A DNA stretch of 64,000 bases from Isoetes taiwanensis (taxonomy: Eukaryota; Streptophyta; Lycopodiopsida; Isoetales; Isoetaceae), in assembly GCA_021234155.1 (NCBI GenBank), contig JAJEKV010000005.1, positions 11,464,572 through 11,528,571 of the forward strand. The letters run 5' to 3'. Below are positions 22,395-33,929 of the stretch, piece after piece (position 1 is the stretch's first letter; every line of letters begins with the position of its first letter). Made by a program: the position numbers and the translations under genes. Under the pieces are notes generated by a model. The model had not been told where the DNA came from. It ran no database searches and saw nothing but the letters and a program-made list of their open reading frames with translations.

Positions 22395-25189
22395 TATGAA
22401 GAAGAAAAATGTTCCGAGAAAAGTTTTGCGACATCTACCCATTATTCCCCGTTTGCAATACATGTTCCGTTCTCCATCTTTGTCAGCATTAATGGATTTT
22501 CATGTGACACATCGAAGTAATGATGGAATTTTAAGAATCCCAGCGGATGGAGAAGCTATGAAACATATAGAAGATAAGTGGCAGGTATTTAAGGATGAAC
22601 CACGCAATTTACGTCTTGCTATTGGAATGGATGGGATTTGTCCATTTGGAACATTGTCATCAAAATATAGCGTGTGGCCTATAGTTGTGATCAACTACAA
22701 CATTCCACCATGGATGGCAACTAAAGCTGGACATTTGATGTTGGCACTACTTGTTCCAGGTTTGTGCATTATTAAATTTCAATATCTCATTTTCGAAAAT
22801 CTTTTATAATATATATTATTACCAGGGAAGCATCAAGTAAAGAACATGGATGTGTACATGGAGCCACTCATAGAAGAGTTAGAGATGTTATGGAAAGGCA
22901 TCCAAATGTATGACATTGTAAGGACGCCACATCAGTTCACTTTACATGCGATATGTTGCTTTACGACACACGATTATCCTGGTTTTGGTGTTGCTTCTGG
23001 TATGTATATGCTAAAATACCGATGCTCTGCAAAATTTCTAACCCATTATCTAATTATAGGCTTGCAAACAAGTGGAATGAATGGTTGCCCATCATGTGGA
23101 ACTTCTTTGAGTTGCTACCGCTCCAAACACCTTAACAAGCAAATATATCGTGGACACAAAAAGTACCTACCATCTAGCCATCCTATGCGAGGAGCAAATT
23201 CTATTGAGAAACCAATCATTATGACACCCAAGGATTGGTTAGAAATATGGAATATGGCTCGTGAGTCACAAGGTGCATTGAATGATGATGAGGTCATACC
23301 ACCACCAGGCATGAAACGTTTATCAATTTTTCACCGCCTTGAGTATTGGAAAGAATTAAAACTTGTGCATCTACTAGATCCCATGCATATCTTCAAGAAT
23401 GTTGGGCAATCACTCTGGAAGCATTTGTGGGGGATTGGGAGAAGTTAAGTGTCGAAGGATTTCTGAGATTGTAATATAATCGTACTTTGTGGCCTATTGA
23501 AGAGGAGGGCAAAGCCATTAGGTTGCCCTGTGCACCTTGGGTTCTAAGCAAAATCTGAGAAGTTACAAGTAACCAATGTTCTATCCAAAATGCGCACCCC
23601 CACTGGCTATAGCGCTTCACTCCGTAAAGCCTTCACAAAAGATGGTGATCTAAGCGGGTTGAAGTCCCATGATTGGCATAAATTCATACAGGTATTGATT
23701 CTATATTAAATATCTTATGGCATATTTTTTTAATTATGTGTGTTTGCTGCATTCTAGCACATTCTTCCATGTGCAATTGAGAATTGTCTTACAAGTAACA
23801 TTAATTGCTATTATATATCGACTTGGAAAGTTTGCAAGGTATGACACAAAACGCTTTTTAGTGGTATATTTTCAATTATGTTGTTAACAAATAGCAAGTT
23901 TGTATGTAGATGGGTGTCAATGAAAGAGATTAGCTTAGACGATATTTCAACAATGGAGGTTGAGATAGCTGAACTACTGTGCATGATGGAGCGAGAGCTC
24001 CCTACAAGTTTCTTTGACCTTCAAGTACACTTATTAATTCATCTACCAGAAGAGATTCGACTTGTTGGACCAGCTCCAAGTCGGTGGATGTTCTTTTTAG
24101 AACGGTACATGAAAATTTTGAAAGGTTACGTTCGGCAAATGGCTGGGCTCGAGGGGTTCTATGGTCGAGGGTCATTTGCTTCATGAAACATTGTTCTTTC
24201 TAAATGAAGCCACACTTTCAATACACAAAAAGATGCCCCAAAGGTTTGGAATGACGAGGAGGATAAGGAAGTAGCGTAAGAGGTTCTACAAGGTCATGGA
24301 GTGCTTAGCATAAATTGAATGAGGAAATGTTTGAAGAAATAACTAAGTTTGTATCACGTATCGAAAGTCTTGAAATGTGGAGGGAGAGATACAAATGTGC
24401 TAGAGAAGAAAAGAGAGGCACGAGAAGAGATTTTGCACATAATAGTATACATCATGGCGAAAACGTATTCTATATCGAGTCTTTGGAAGAATTGTTCGAG
24501 GATATGACTCGTGATTGGTTGCTTGAAGCAATGGAAGATGCACGAGATAAAGGAGAGGATGTTCCAAAGGATGACTTCAACATTGCACTTGGATGTGTTA
24601 AAAAGGTACGTTTTTCTATTTATTGTCAATGTATGTTACATGCATATGATTCATTTTCGTATCCTTCTAAAATGCGTGAGCTCGTTTTCACAATTCAATG
24701 TGGGCTTATGGAAACCATCTTCGGACTATAGAGGTCGACAAAGGTCGCTTGACATATGACTGTGGAATTGCTTCTCAATTTGAACAAAAAAGTCAAGCCA
24801 GTCAACGTGATCGACAACCTATTACCAGTGACCTTAATTATGTTGGGCAAATTACTGATATTATTGATGTTGACTTCCGTTCATTTCATGTAACCATCTT
24901 GAGGGCAAAATGGTTCAAAGTTGTTTATAGAGGTAGAAATCAGACCATGAGATCACATCCTTCAGGTTTCTATCAAATTGATTCAACACAGGTTCTTGGA
25001 GAGATGAATGAACCTTTCGTTTACCCTAAACAAGTTGAACAGGTTTTCTTTTTTGAAAATCCTGTTAACCTAACATGGTGGATTGTAGTCCATGTTGTAC
25101 CCAGGCGCAGACGTCTGATTGATAGTACTACATTAGAGCCTGACAATGATGATGATCAAGAAGATGATTGATGATATCTTGACTTCTCG

Positions 25190-25887
25190 AATAATTTCTT
25201 ATGAGCTTCTTTAAAGTTAGTTTATTGGCACTTATTTGTCATCCTATTGTCACTTCAAAATCTATTTATTGTTATTTTATTGTCGGCATATTGACACTTT
25301 GATGTCAACTTATTGTCAATTTATATTCACTTTTTTGTCAACTTTTTCTCTCCCTCTTGTCACATTTGAGGCATTCTATTGGCACACTATTGACACATTT
25401 GTGCCACTTTTTCTCCAACATCTTTGTCAAATTTATGACATTTTATTGTCACACTATGGTCAAATTTATATCATTTCTTTGTCACTGCTTTTGTCATTCT
25501 AAAGTCAGTCTATTGACACATTTTTGGCACATGGTTTTGTCAACACTTTGTCAATCTATTGTCATAGTTGTGTCATCTGTTGCCACATTATAGTCAGACT
25601 TATAGCATTTGTTTGTCATTACTCTTGTCAGTATTAAGTCAATTTATTGTCAAATTTTTGACACATGGTTTTGTCAAAACCATATCATTCTATTGTCACA
25701 TTATAGTCACATTTGCACCATCCTTTTGTCACTTTCTTTTGTCACTGTTGCATCACTCTATTGTCACATTTAGTGTCATTTAGATTTCACTATTTTTGTC
25801 ATTTTTATTGTCACTTTTACATCAGTTTTTGGACATAATATTTTGGTGACAAAAAAAGTGACAATAAATCACTGTTCTCTTGTAGTG
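25190..25887. repeat. Right subterminal repeat field of CACTA 2
   Basis: Dense copies of TATTGTCAC, TTTTGTCA and TTTTTGGCACA-type units run from just after the TNP2 stop to the terminus, mirroring the left field. Their density (a TGTCA or TGACA core about every 15-25 bp) is striking. Confidence 0.82.
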
Positions 25888-26288
25888 AGAAAAGCACAGC
25901 GGCGATGGAGCTCCAACAATACAGGGTTTCTTTGTTTTTTTTGCCAAGAACACAGATTCGTTGGCTATGGACAGATTTTTTTCGCTAAGAACAGGGCGAT
26001 GGCACAGCCATTAGCTTGTTGCATCTTAATCCGGTGATCGATATGAGCTCCAATAAGCATGGACCTGAATCCGGCAACAAACCTGGAGGCTACGATGCAT
26101 CTGGAGCAACGGGATGCAGCAGGCCAGGTCAAGAATGGAGTGCGAGTTTCCATTCTCAGGTAGAATGTTTGCCACATGTCAACCTCTCATTTGCTAATAA
26201 ACAAGAATGCTCTCCCACTTTCCTTGACGTATAATGGTAATTATTAATATGCAGATGACACAAGTTAAACCAAGGCCTAGCTAATGTA
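25888..26288. other. Flank of CACTA 2, no gene
   Basis: No coding motif seen. Open frames on both strands (for example 26016-26234) lack recognisable features. Confidence 0.4.
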
Positions 26289-26290
26289 TA

Positions 26291-26405
26291 GGGGAATGGA
26301 GGTTGGGACTCCATTCCTGGTTTTGCAGGTGGGGTCCCGCGACCGGCGTTAGCCGGGAGCGGGTCACCTGCAAAACCGGGAATGGAGGACCAACCTCCAT
26401 TCCCC
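26291..26405. mobile_element. TA-flanked foldback MITE, 115 bp
   Basis: The sequence begins GGGGAATGGAGGTTGG and ends with its exact complement CCAACCTCCATTCCCC. Pairing continues inward through TTTTGCAGGT/ACCTGCAAAA to a GC-rich loop, so nearly the whole element folds. TA flanks both sides (26289-26290, 26406-26407), as expected for a mariner/Stowaway-type duplication, though other families are possible. Confidence 0.75.
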
Positions 26406-26407
26406 TA

Positions 26408-26986
26408 CAAAATGGAAATAGGGGAGGCGTTTGAGAGGCTTAAGATCTGGCAGCAAAAACAGAGGTTAGGAAGAAGAATGAGGTTTAGAATGAACAACAA
26501 ACAGTCGTTTAGGATCTGGCAGAACAGAGGTTTTGCAAACAGGGAAGATATTTGACGGCAGCAAAAACAGAGACCTCGGATCTGGCAGCAGATACAGAGA
26601 TTCAGCAAAAGAGACCTGCGCTCAAATCCGGGACACATTATCTAAACTCAGAGCTTAGAGCAGCTGCGAAGAAATAACTCAGAGGTCCGACATCTGATTT
26701 CTGAGCTGCAAAGAAAAGTGACATGCCAAGGAAAACCGAAGAGCTCCGGCACCTGCGAAGAACAAAAAAATTAGAGCTCAGAGCTGCGAAGAACAAAAAT
26801 GAGAGAATATCTTACCTGCGAAGAGGTCGGCGGCAACTAAACCTAAAAACATAACCTAAACCTAAAACCGGCGCAGCCAGTCACACGGAATGGATTAGCC
26901 CAACTTCCATTCCGCAATGGAGGACTGCCACGTGGCAGCACAGAAATGCACGCCAGCGACAAACGCCGACCCTATTTCCATTTTGG
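26408..26986. mobile_element. TIR element, ~580 bp, TA-flanked
   Basis: The left end (C)AAAATGGAAATAGGG at 26408 is the inverted complement of CCCTATTTCCATTTTG ending at 26986. Both are bordered by TA (26406-26407 and 26987-26988), and the left TA is shared with the preceding MITE. The interior has repeated ATCTGGCAGCA and CAGAGCTGCGAAGAA phrases and no transposase. Confidence 0.6.
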
Positions 26987-26988
26987 TA

Positions 26989-27715
26989 CCCGGGAAGTCT
27001 ATATAATTAATATGCAGAAACATGTTTATGCTTCCCGTTGTCAATTCGAAATTGCCAATCTAATCTTAATCTTGGATACAATCTTGTATAATTCTGGCGT
27101 GCTTGTCTGGTGGTAAGTCTCTAGGTCCTGGAGTCTATAACTCGAGCATGATGTGGGCTTTCAGATGCTAAAACCGTTGAACTTAGTTTCTTTTCATGGA
27201 TCAAAGACCCAACAACATAGACCTGTTACAGGATTTATTCATGAAAACGCGTTTCTATTCCAAGTCATACAGCCCGCAATAAACTGCTCTTTTCAATCCC
27301 TGTCGTCGTTTGCGTACATGGTGGATGGAATGAGATTCAATCAGGATTTTGGTTGAAGTATGTATTGATGAATCTATGCACGGTGAGCTACAAACCCAAT
27401 TCAACTAGAAAAGAGAAATCAGCAGTGAATGGTGGTACCAAGCCATAGCTAAGGAGAAGCGAAGGGGATGGAGATAGAGAGAGAATTTTCACACAGAAAT
27501 TTTTAAAGCCAGTGCTGCTGCCCCATAAAAGGAGGCTAGTTTCTACAATACTTGCAATTCATGTTCTAGATCTAACCATGTCGGTCCACCGACATTGCAT
27601 TGCACGTTCGTTCACATGACAAGCACGCCCCCTCAACTAAGTGTCAACGATCAATTTATATCAGAGTAAACACCTGTCACTATTATGCTATAAAGATGGA
27701 GAAGATCACAAACGC
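26989..27715. other. Upstream region of the GT31 gene
   Basis: Contains short open frames without motifs. A tRNA-like phrase near 27105-27150 (TGGTGGTAAG ... AACTCGAGC) could be the head of a SINE, but I could not confirm a B box. The promoter and 5' UTR of the GT31 gene presumably lie here. Confidence 0.35.
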
Positions 27716-28621
27716 ATGCACTCATTCATGCTCTTGCCTATGGCAATACGACCACAAAGTAGTGGAAACAAGCTTTTCCAATTTAGCAAGAGCAGAATTT
27801 TGCAAGGATTCATCTTTTTCTTCACATCCTCGGCCATTTTCTGTCTGAATTTCATCTTCCAATGGCAATCTCCATCAAAATTGCTCCTTCAGTCTCATCC
27901 CAAGCCACCACCCCTCAAGATCTTGATTGGAATCCTCACTACTTCTGCCAAGTTTGAGAGAAGAAGCCTTCTCAGGTTGGCCTACACTTTACAGCCTCCA
28001 CCAATTTCAGCTGATGTCTCAGTTCGGTTTGTTTTGGGAGAACCCAAAAGCAAGGAAGAAAGGGATCTGGTCAGGCTAGAAATATTGAGATATAATGACA
28101 TTCTTCAGCTTGATTGCAAGGAGAATATGAATGCAGGAAAGTCCTTCACTTATTTCTCAACAATACCCTCACTTGGCACAAGGTATGACTATGTGATGAA
28201 AGCAGATGACGATGCCTACATTAGGCTTGAGAATCTGGCACATTCCTTGCAACTACACCCCAGAGAAGATCTCTACTATGGCCTCCCATTACCCAATCCT
28301 TCCACTGGGTTCATGACAGGAGAAGGTTATGTTTTGTCTTGGGATCTGGTAGAATGGATATCTGAGTCTCCAATTCCTAGAAATATGAGCTCTGGAAAGG
28401 AGGATCTGCTCCCAAAGCTTTGGTTCAACCAAGGCAACAAGGCGAAGCATCGGAGCAACATGAAGCACTTGTTCTATGATCATCCTGCTTATGGTGGCCA
28501 ATTTGCCCATGATTTTATTCCTGAAACAATTCTGATTCATCAGTTGAAGAGTTTGGATCGATGGATGGATGTCCTGTCCTACTTCGAGCTCAATGACAAA
28601 AGAAATGAAACTAGAGCATGA
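27716..28621 (+). CDS. GT31 family glycosyltransferase (beta-1,3-galactosyltransferase-like)
   Basis: A single uninterrupted frame of about 300 codons. GT31 enzymes transfer galactose or related sugars from UDP-sugars in the Golgi, in plants onto arabinogalactan proteins and N-glycans; the exact acceptor here is unknown. A signal anchor (ILQGFIFFFTSSAIFCLNFIF, about residues 28-48) follows a short basic cytoplasmic tail, giving a type II topology. The catalytic domain has LKILIGILT, SVRFVLGE, YNDILQLD, the DxD-type metal site VMKADDDAYIRLENL, GEGYVLSWDLVEWI, the acidic KEDLLPKLWF motif and the C-terminal FIPETILIHQLK seen in plant members. I chose the ATG at 27716 because it gives a normal-length tail; the frame is open to an ATG at 27641, which would add 25 residues. 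The length is somewhat short for GT31 but no motif is missing. Confidence 0.85.
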   Translation: MHSFMLLPMAIRPQSSGNKLFQFSKSRILQGFIFFFTSSAIFCLNFIFQWQSPSKLLLQSHPKPPPLKILIGILTTSAKFERRSLLRLAYTLQPPPISADVSVRFVLGEPKSKEERDLVRLEILRYNDILQLDCKENMNAGKSFTYFSTIPSLGTRYDYVMKADDDAYIRLENLAHSLQLHPREDLYYGLPLPNPSTGFMTGEGYVLSWDLVEWISESPIPRNMSSGKEDLLPKLWFNQGNKAKHRSNMKHLFYDHPAYGGQFAHDFIPETILIHQLKSLDRWMDVLSYFELNDKRNETRA

Positions 28622-29553
28622 AATGTCACTGAATGCTTGCAGCCTCTAAAATCTAGTTGTAATGCATCTTTATTAAGGGCAGAATTGTTCCATAGATGCA
28701 TGAGAGCCTAAGAAACTAGCTGATGACTCATACTCTGCCTTCCTAAATGTGGACCCCAATTAAATTCATAATTCATTATCACAAGGAGTTGGGAACTTGT
28801 CCTTCCTTCCAGTTATACTGCAGCACACTATCCCCTTCCAATCATGTTACTTGCATCACATATTTTTCTTCTCAGTCTAGTGAGTGTGATCTGTCATTTG
28901 TAATGACAAGCCAGCTCCTCCTGTCAGAAGATTGTATAATCAAGTTTTACAAGCTATCTGATATAATTCAGCCTTCCCAGTTTATATGACACAACCTGCT
29001 GCCCAAGCAGGCTTCCTCCCTCATGAAATCTTCTGTCTGTACTAAGCATTTTTGTAACTACTAATATTATTCAAAAGAATGTTGCTTCGAATCAATATTT
29101 CAAAACAAGTTAGAAAAAATAGAAGTGGCAAACATTCCAGACTTGGAATGGATACTGCCCAATATTTGTCCACAATGCGGGAACTGGCACTGCTCTTATC
29201 AGAGAGTGCGGATGTAATTTCTTGGAGTAAAATTGCAGGGTAAAGCAAACTTTGAGACATCCCAAACTTAGCTTGGAGAAGATCTGCATATGAAAGGACA
29301 CTGCTTTCACAATGCATATGACAAATCTGGAAGGCTTCAAATTGCTATGGTATACTTTTGACACATGTTATTTCCTGGACCAAATTCCATAAATGGATAT
29401 GTCAATGCAGTGATGGAATATGCCAGAAAACAAAGTCCCATCTGATCTGATGTATTCAGAGTTTAGCCAAAGGTAAGGAACTGCATCACTATATTTTGCA
29501 GCTGGAGTATAATGTTTATTCCACAACCTCCTTTCCAGGATCTTGCCAAAATA
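28622..29553. other. 3' region of the GT31 gene and intergenic DNA
   Basis: No gene seen. The 3' UTR of the GT31 transcript should fall in the first few hundred bases (an AATGCATCTTTATTAA stretch near 28660 is a plausible polyadenylation area). Confidence 0.4.
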
Positions 29554-29621
29554 TACAGTTTTCGAACCACTTTTCCTTATGCAGCATATTACAAACTTAG
29601 AACTGTGGTTCGAAAACTGTA
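29554..29621. repeat. Perfect 17-bp inverted repeat (hairpin)
   Basis: TACAGTTTTCGAACCAC at 29554-29570 pairs exactly with GTGGTTCGAAAACTGTA at 29605-29621 across a 34-bp spacer. It could be a tiny MITE or a transcribed stem-loop. Confidence 0.85.
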
Positions 29622-30009
29622 CTAGAACTGCAATTAAACTTAGAACTAGTACCTATATCTGAATGCGACTAATAATTGCACCCCTGCTGGATGCAATAAC
29701 GCCAATGCTATGGCATGCATATTCTACACCATGAAAGATATTATGGATCTGCAAAAGGACACTGCCTTGTATTAGTTTCAATAACTTGGCTTTAAATGAC
29801 AAACTATTCAGGTGCATTAGACAAAACTTTATAGAAGAATTTCTCGTTGTATAACCTTTTTCTCCAATCCAAGTAGCTCATAGCATAGAGTAAGGACCAT
29901 TCAAATTGGTCATATGGCCTAAGTCAAAATATGCCAACTATCAACCTTAGAAAACAAAAAGATAATACTTAGAGCACGCTCTAGAAGGCTACTTCAAACT
30001 GCAAGATCT

Positions 30010-30060
30010 TAGCATTAAATTCAGCAAGCCACATTTAGCATTAAGTTCAGCAAGCCACAT
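30010..30060. repeat. Two-copy 25-bp direct repeat
   Basis: TAGCATTAAATTCAGCAAGC at 30010 and its one-mismatch copy at 30036 each end in CACAT. Confidence 0.85.
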
Positions 30061-30484
30061 ATGATCTGCTCGTGATTATTCTAGAAAGAAGAGAGATGTG
30101 AAGGCATGGAATTCAAAATAGGACCAATCAAAGTAACAAGCGATGCATGACAAGGAAAATCCTTAATATACCATAGCTTTTTTTAGCAAACCCTAGGTTT
30201 TCAGAGCCGCTTTGCTTCAAATTGCAAGAGATTTGGCCTTGAACTGGAAATTTGCTTTGATCAACACTTTTCCACGATGCCCCAAATAAGTGGAAAAGGA
30301 ATCATCAAAGCAAGAAATTTTAAAGACCATGGCCTTTCAAAAGCTGCCTGCTGGTCGGAATCACCAGCTTGAGCTTGCAGAAGTTCCGCCTATGTGCAAA
30401 GGGGATTTGCACGTCTCCACCCAAAACAAAAAAAAAAAGGGGGGGTGCTGCGCACGAAGGGCCCCTTCTGTGATCCGAGAGCTT

Positions 30485-30578
30485 TTTGTTTTGTTGTTTC
30501 ATAATAGATCTTGTTTGTTCAATAACGAGCCTTTGTTTTGTTGTTTCATAATGGATCTTCTTTGTTTAATATCGAGCC
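30485..30578. repeat. Two-copy tandem repeat, 47-bp period
   Basis: Units starting TTTGTTTTGTTGTTTCATAA at 30485 and 30532 each run to a CGAGCC end, with a few substitutions. Confidence 0.85.
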
Positions 30579-30975
30579 TTCTAAATGCTACAAATATAGG
30601 AATTCATTTTCATAGCCCAGAAGTTCTTAGATTTCATAACTTGTGAGGTTAATTCATATAACTAAAGAAAAAAAGACTATGAACCATGAACGCAATATCC
30701 ACCCTGGTTTTTTAGGCCAGGCCACATCAGGCACCAGGGTTTCCCTTAAGAGAAATCTTTAAATAGGTAAATTTAGAACATGTGGCAAATTATGTAATTT
30801 GAGATTAGCTAATATTGGCAAATTTTCTCTTTTATGCCACATATGATATAGTACCCAAGGCTAATTTCAAAAACTATTCAAAGATACACGTGAAGGAAAA
30901 AAATAAGTTATTTAGAGGATATTAACATTTTTGCAAGCTCAATTGTTATTTATACAATAATGACTAGCAATGGAT

Positions 30976-31017
30976 ACAGAATATTAAAAAGAATATTAAA
31001 AAGAATATTAAAAAGAA
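30976..31017. repeat. Three-copy GAATATTAAAAA repeat
   Basis: Three consecutive 12-bp units, AT-rich; probably slippage. Confidence 0.8.
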
Positions 31018-33544
31018 AAAACAACGCAGAGAGAAGTTACAATATTTTAATGGCACGCATGCTACACATCACCATTCTGAATTACGAGTTCCACATTGTT
31101 CCAAAGTTACACTATTCACCAGACTATTTGCCTTTCCAATACTGTAACAAAACACGTTTTATAGTGAGCCTAACTATTGTATGATCAGCTGCACCTCATA
31201 TGCTATGGTAACCATGCTATGTCAAGACTCAAGGACCTGAAACAATTAAACATCAAATTCAACAATAATTAGACATTCCAAACCTAGAAAATGATGACTA
31301 TTTTATAGTTAACAATAGATTCTAGTAGATCTTAATCGAAAGGAAGTATTAAGTGCTTAAATATCATACTGATTAGATGAGCATGCCTTTGTAGAGAAGC
31401 TGCATATGTAATAAAATGCATGTTTTCTCCTTCACATAAAGATGTCAATATATTATTCCATGATATAAAGATGCATAATAAATGCAACAAAATTCCTGCT
31501 TATGAAATAGTTGCATGTAAAATGTTGGCATTTCAAGATACAATAAGTTAAAAAAAAGGCGTCCCGACTATTAAAGAGAGTAGAATTCAAGAAAAATCTA
31601 TTGAGCTATCAAGAAACATGTTTACATTCTTGTCATGTAAATTAGGGATGGCTACACGTAATTACTAGAAAAAATATAATTATGATAAAAGATGACATTC
31701 ATCAGTAGCCATAACAGATTTTGAGATTTTTTTCAACCATAGAAGGCGAATCTATGAAAATGGGGCTTTCTATAGCAATCGTATGAATTAATCTTGCCTT
31801 ATTTTTACAAGTAGATAGCCAATCAAACATGTTAGAAGGGCGAAATATTTAGCTCGGATACTAACTTCATGCCAATTCTATTTTGTGTAGACTTCTGCTT
31901 GAAATCTTTTGGTATAGAGCGAACCATGAGAGCAGACATATAGAAACAGATTCTTCTATTAAGCGTAATGCATGACCTTTAGAGCATACTTTATCTATAA
32001 TCTTGGCTCTTCCAAGATCCGAGATGACTTGGCATAATTATTTTGAGAGAGCATTTGACAAATAAAAATCAAAGAGTAAAGAATGAGGTTTTCTAGCACT
32101 TGCCAATTCAAGCCATGGTTCCTTAATATCACGGAGCAAGTTGCGGTGAGCATGTATTAAAATTTGAGCTTATTCTTGTTATGCAAGCATCTTTGCTCCT
32201 CGCTTCTTTGGTCCCGCAAATATATATCGACATGTCTTCGTTTCTTTTTCTACAATTTCGAGGGCCAAATATCGTGACCAAGAAAGAATCTAAATACCGA
32301 TCATCATAAATAGCGGGAAGTGGTAAGGTTATAATGTCGACCAAGAATTCACAATCGCTTGTGATAAATTACATTACCTTCCAAATGCATGTGCTCAAAC
32401 TTGGATTGTGCTTGGTCCATAGTGCTTTGGAACTAGCAAATTTACCTAAGATCCACGGATATACTTTTGGCGATCAATGTTATTGAATGATATCCAAGGC
32501 ATTGCCATCGTTTAAGTCAAACTTTTGTGGATCTTGTGCCTCTAATCGGTAAAGCGCCCAACGGCAATTTTCGAAGAATGTGACATTAAAGAAGTTTCTT
32601 CATGAAGATCTTCCATGATGAATAATTGACATGGGTCAAAAGCTCAAATTACGTCAAGGGTATCGCCAAATATCCATCTTTGTAAGATATGCGCCTAAGA
32701 GCTCTCAAAATCTCCTCTCTTGCAAGTACCAGATATCTTGTCAAGAAACCAGAGGAGGACTGAATCTCCCTTCCAATCGACTCTGTACTTCTCAAGAAAT
32801 AATACCCCTCCTCGAAAGCTGGTAAATTTTGCGTAAGAAACAACTACAAAATAGATTAGGGCAGTCAAATTGCTTTTGAAAACCATGCATATTACTAGCT
32901 GCCTTGATGACATGGTGGAGCAAGGGGGGAACATTTACTCGGCCAAAGAGAATAACTAAAAGCATAACAGTCATGAAAACATATAGCGAAAACAAAGATT
33001 GTTCTGTAGTTGTAATGCATAACTTAATCTTTAGAGCATACTTGCCGTCGATACAAGAAATAGCTCTACGTTATAAACACATATTGATAGCTGCCTTATC
33101 CAGCAAAGAGGAAACATTTGCTAGGCCAAAGGAAAGGCAGAACAACAGAAAGTGGAACAGCCCATATCCGATTATGAACAACAAAGTGAAAAAAATGGCA
33201 GAAAGGTGAGAAAGTTAAGAGAAATAGACCTGATTCCTTACAACCTTCACTGTCCTAGCCTAGGAAAATCACGCTTCAGGGCAGAAGCTTCGAAGTCGCC
33301 AGATGCTCTAACAAATGTTTGCAAGTCGCCAGATGCTTCAACAAAGGCCGAAATCGAACTTTAAGCAGCTCACATGTCTAAATCTAAATGATCTGCTCTT
33401 GCGATTTGCTCCTGCGATTGGCGTAGGAAGATCCCTGCCATCTTCTTCCTTCGTAACAGCAACCCTGCCATAGCCACGCCTGCGAAGGAATGGGCTGGAT
33501 GACCGAGCACTTACAGGCACCAGCCAGTTTTTAGCAGTCACCAG

Positions 33545-33695
33545 CATATGCCGGCATATGCCGGCATATACCTGGATATGCCCACATACCCACATAAACT
33601 TAAGTTGATAACATGAAGCCATTCAATATACATGAGAATTACTTAAGTTCATAAACTTAAGTTGATAACATGAAGCCATTCAATATACATGAGAA
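33545..33695. repeat. CATATGCCGG repeats and a 57-bp-period duplication
   Basis: 33545-33572 has three CATATGCCGG-type units. A unit of about 45 bp (ATAAACTTAAGTTGATAACA ...) then occurs at 33594 and again at 33651, nearly perfectly. Confidence 0.85.
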
Positions 33696-33929
33696 GTACA
33701 AAAAATAATTGTTTGATATCCTATGATATGCCATGCATGTTCAAGTTGCATAGTGCCCATCTCCTCTCTCTCCATAGCAAGGTCCTGATGTCCAAGTTTA
33801 TTTTTGCAATCCTCAAGAATGAGCTTGACTCGCCTGGCATGGTCCTGCTTCATCAGTCTCCGTCTCATTCAGTAGTTTTTCATAAGCCTGGCTTTGACAG
33901 GTCACTGACCCCGCCCTGCGCCCCCTTGC

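Larger units (their letters stand above)
18487..25171 (+). pseudogene. TNP2 transposase gene of CACTA 2, split by a Helitron
   Basis: Exons I can phase: ~18487-18680, 18772-18963 joined directly to 22395-22759, 22826-22999, 23060-~23446, then pieces ending at 23693 and 23839, ~23895-24184, ~24315-24606 and ~24698-25171. The Transposase_21 signatures appear in order: KPLYPGARMSRLATCLLILN, ARMSRLA, HACPNDCVLYR, ECPKCKEPRYK, then VPRKVLRHLPIIPRL, GMDGICPFGTLSSKYSVWP, LDPMHIFKNVG, MRTPTGYSASLRKAF and GLKSHDWHKFI. A DUF4218-like part (HLPEEIRLVGPAPSRWMFFLERYMK, with ends trimmed) and a DUF4216-like part (NYVGQITDII...PKQVEQVFF...WWIVVHVVPR) follow. TNP2 is the catalytic DDE-type CACTA transposase. 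The gene is interrupted by the Helitron and has a shift after 23446 and stops near 24184, so this copy is not expected to make full-length protein. Confidence 0.88.
11454..25887. mobile_element. CACTA (En/Spm) transposon 2, ~14.4 kb, TSD AGA
   Basis: The left terminus begins CACTACAAGAGAATAG at 11454. The right terminus read on the minus strand from 25887 begins CACTACAAGAGAACAG. Similarity continues through TTTATTGTCA(G/C)TTTTTTTGTCAC, giving terminal inverted repeats of about 43 bp with few mismatches. The flanking triplets are identical: AGA at 11451-11453 and at 25888-25890. Contents in order are subterminal repeats, a TNPA-like gene (minus), a captured PUB fragment (minus), a SET-like gene (plus), a TNP2 gene (plus) split by a Helitron, and subterminal repeats. 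Without the Helitron the element is about 11.0 kb. It has the architecture of an autonomous element but its genes carry several breaks. Confidence 0.93.
29622..33593. other. Gene-poor intergenic DNA
   Basis: No recognisable gene. Around 32129-32700 the minus strand shows broken protein-like frames (for example RLEAQDPQKFDLNDGNALDI near 32500-32560 and VDIITLPLPAIYDDRYLD near 32300-32345), perhaps a decayed gene I cannot name. A phrase built on TTTAGAGCATACTT recurs at 31979 and 33030 with similar flanks, showing internal repetition. Confidence 0.4.

Noticed and set aside
27090-27150. tRNA or tRNA-derived SINE head
   Set aside because: A-box-like and B-box-like phrases are too imperfect and no cloverleaf forms; I kept only a mention.
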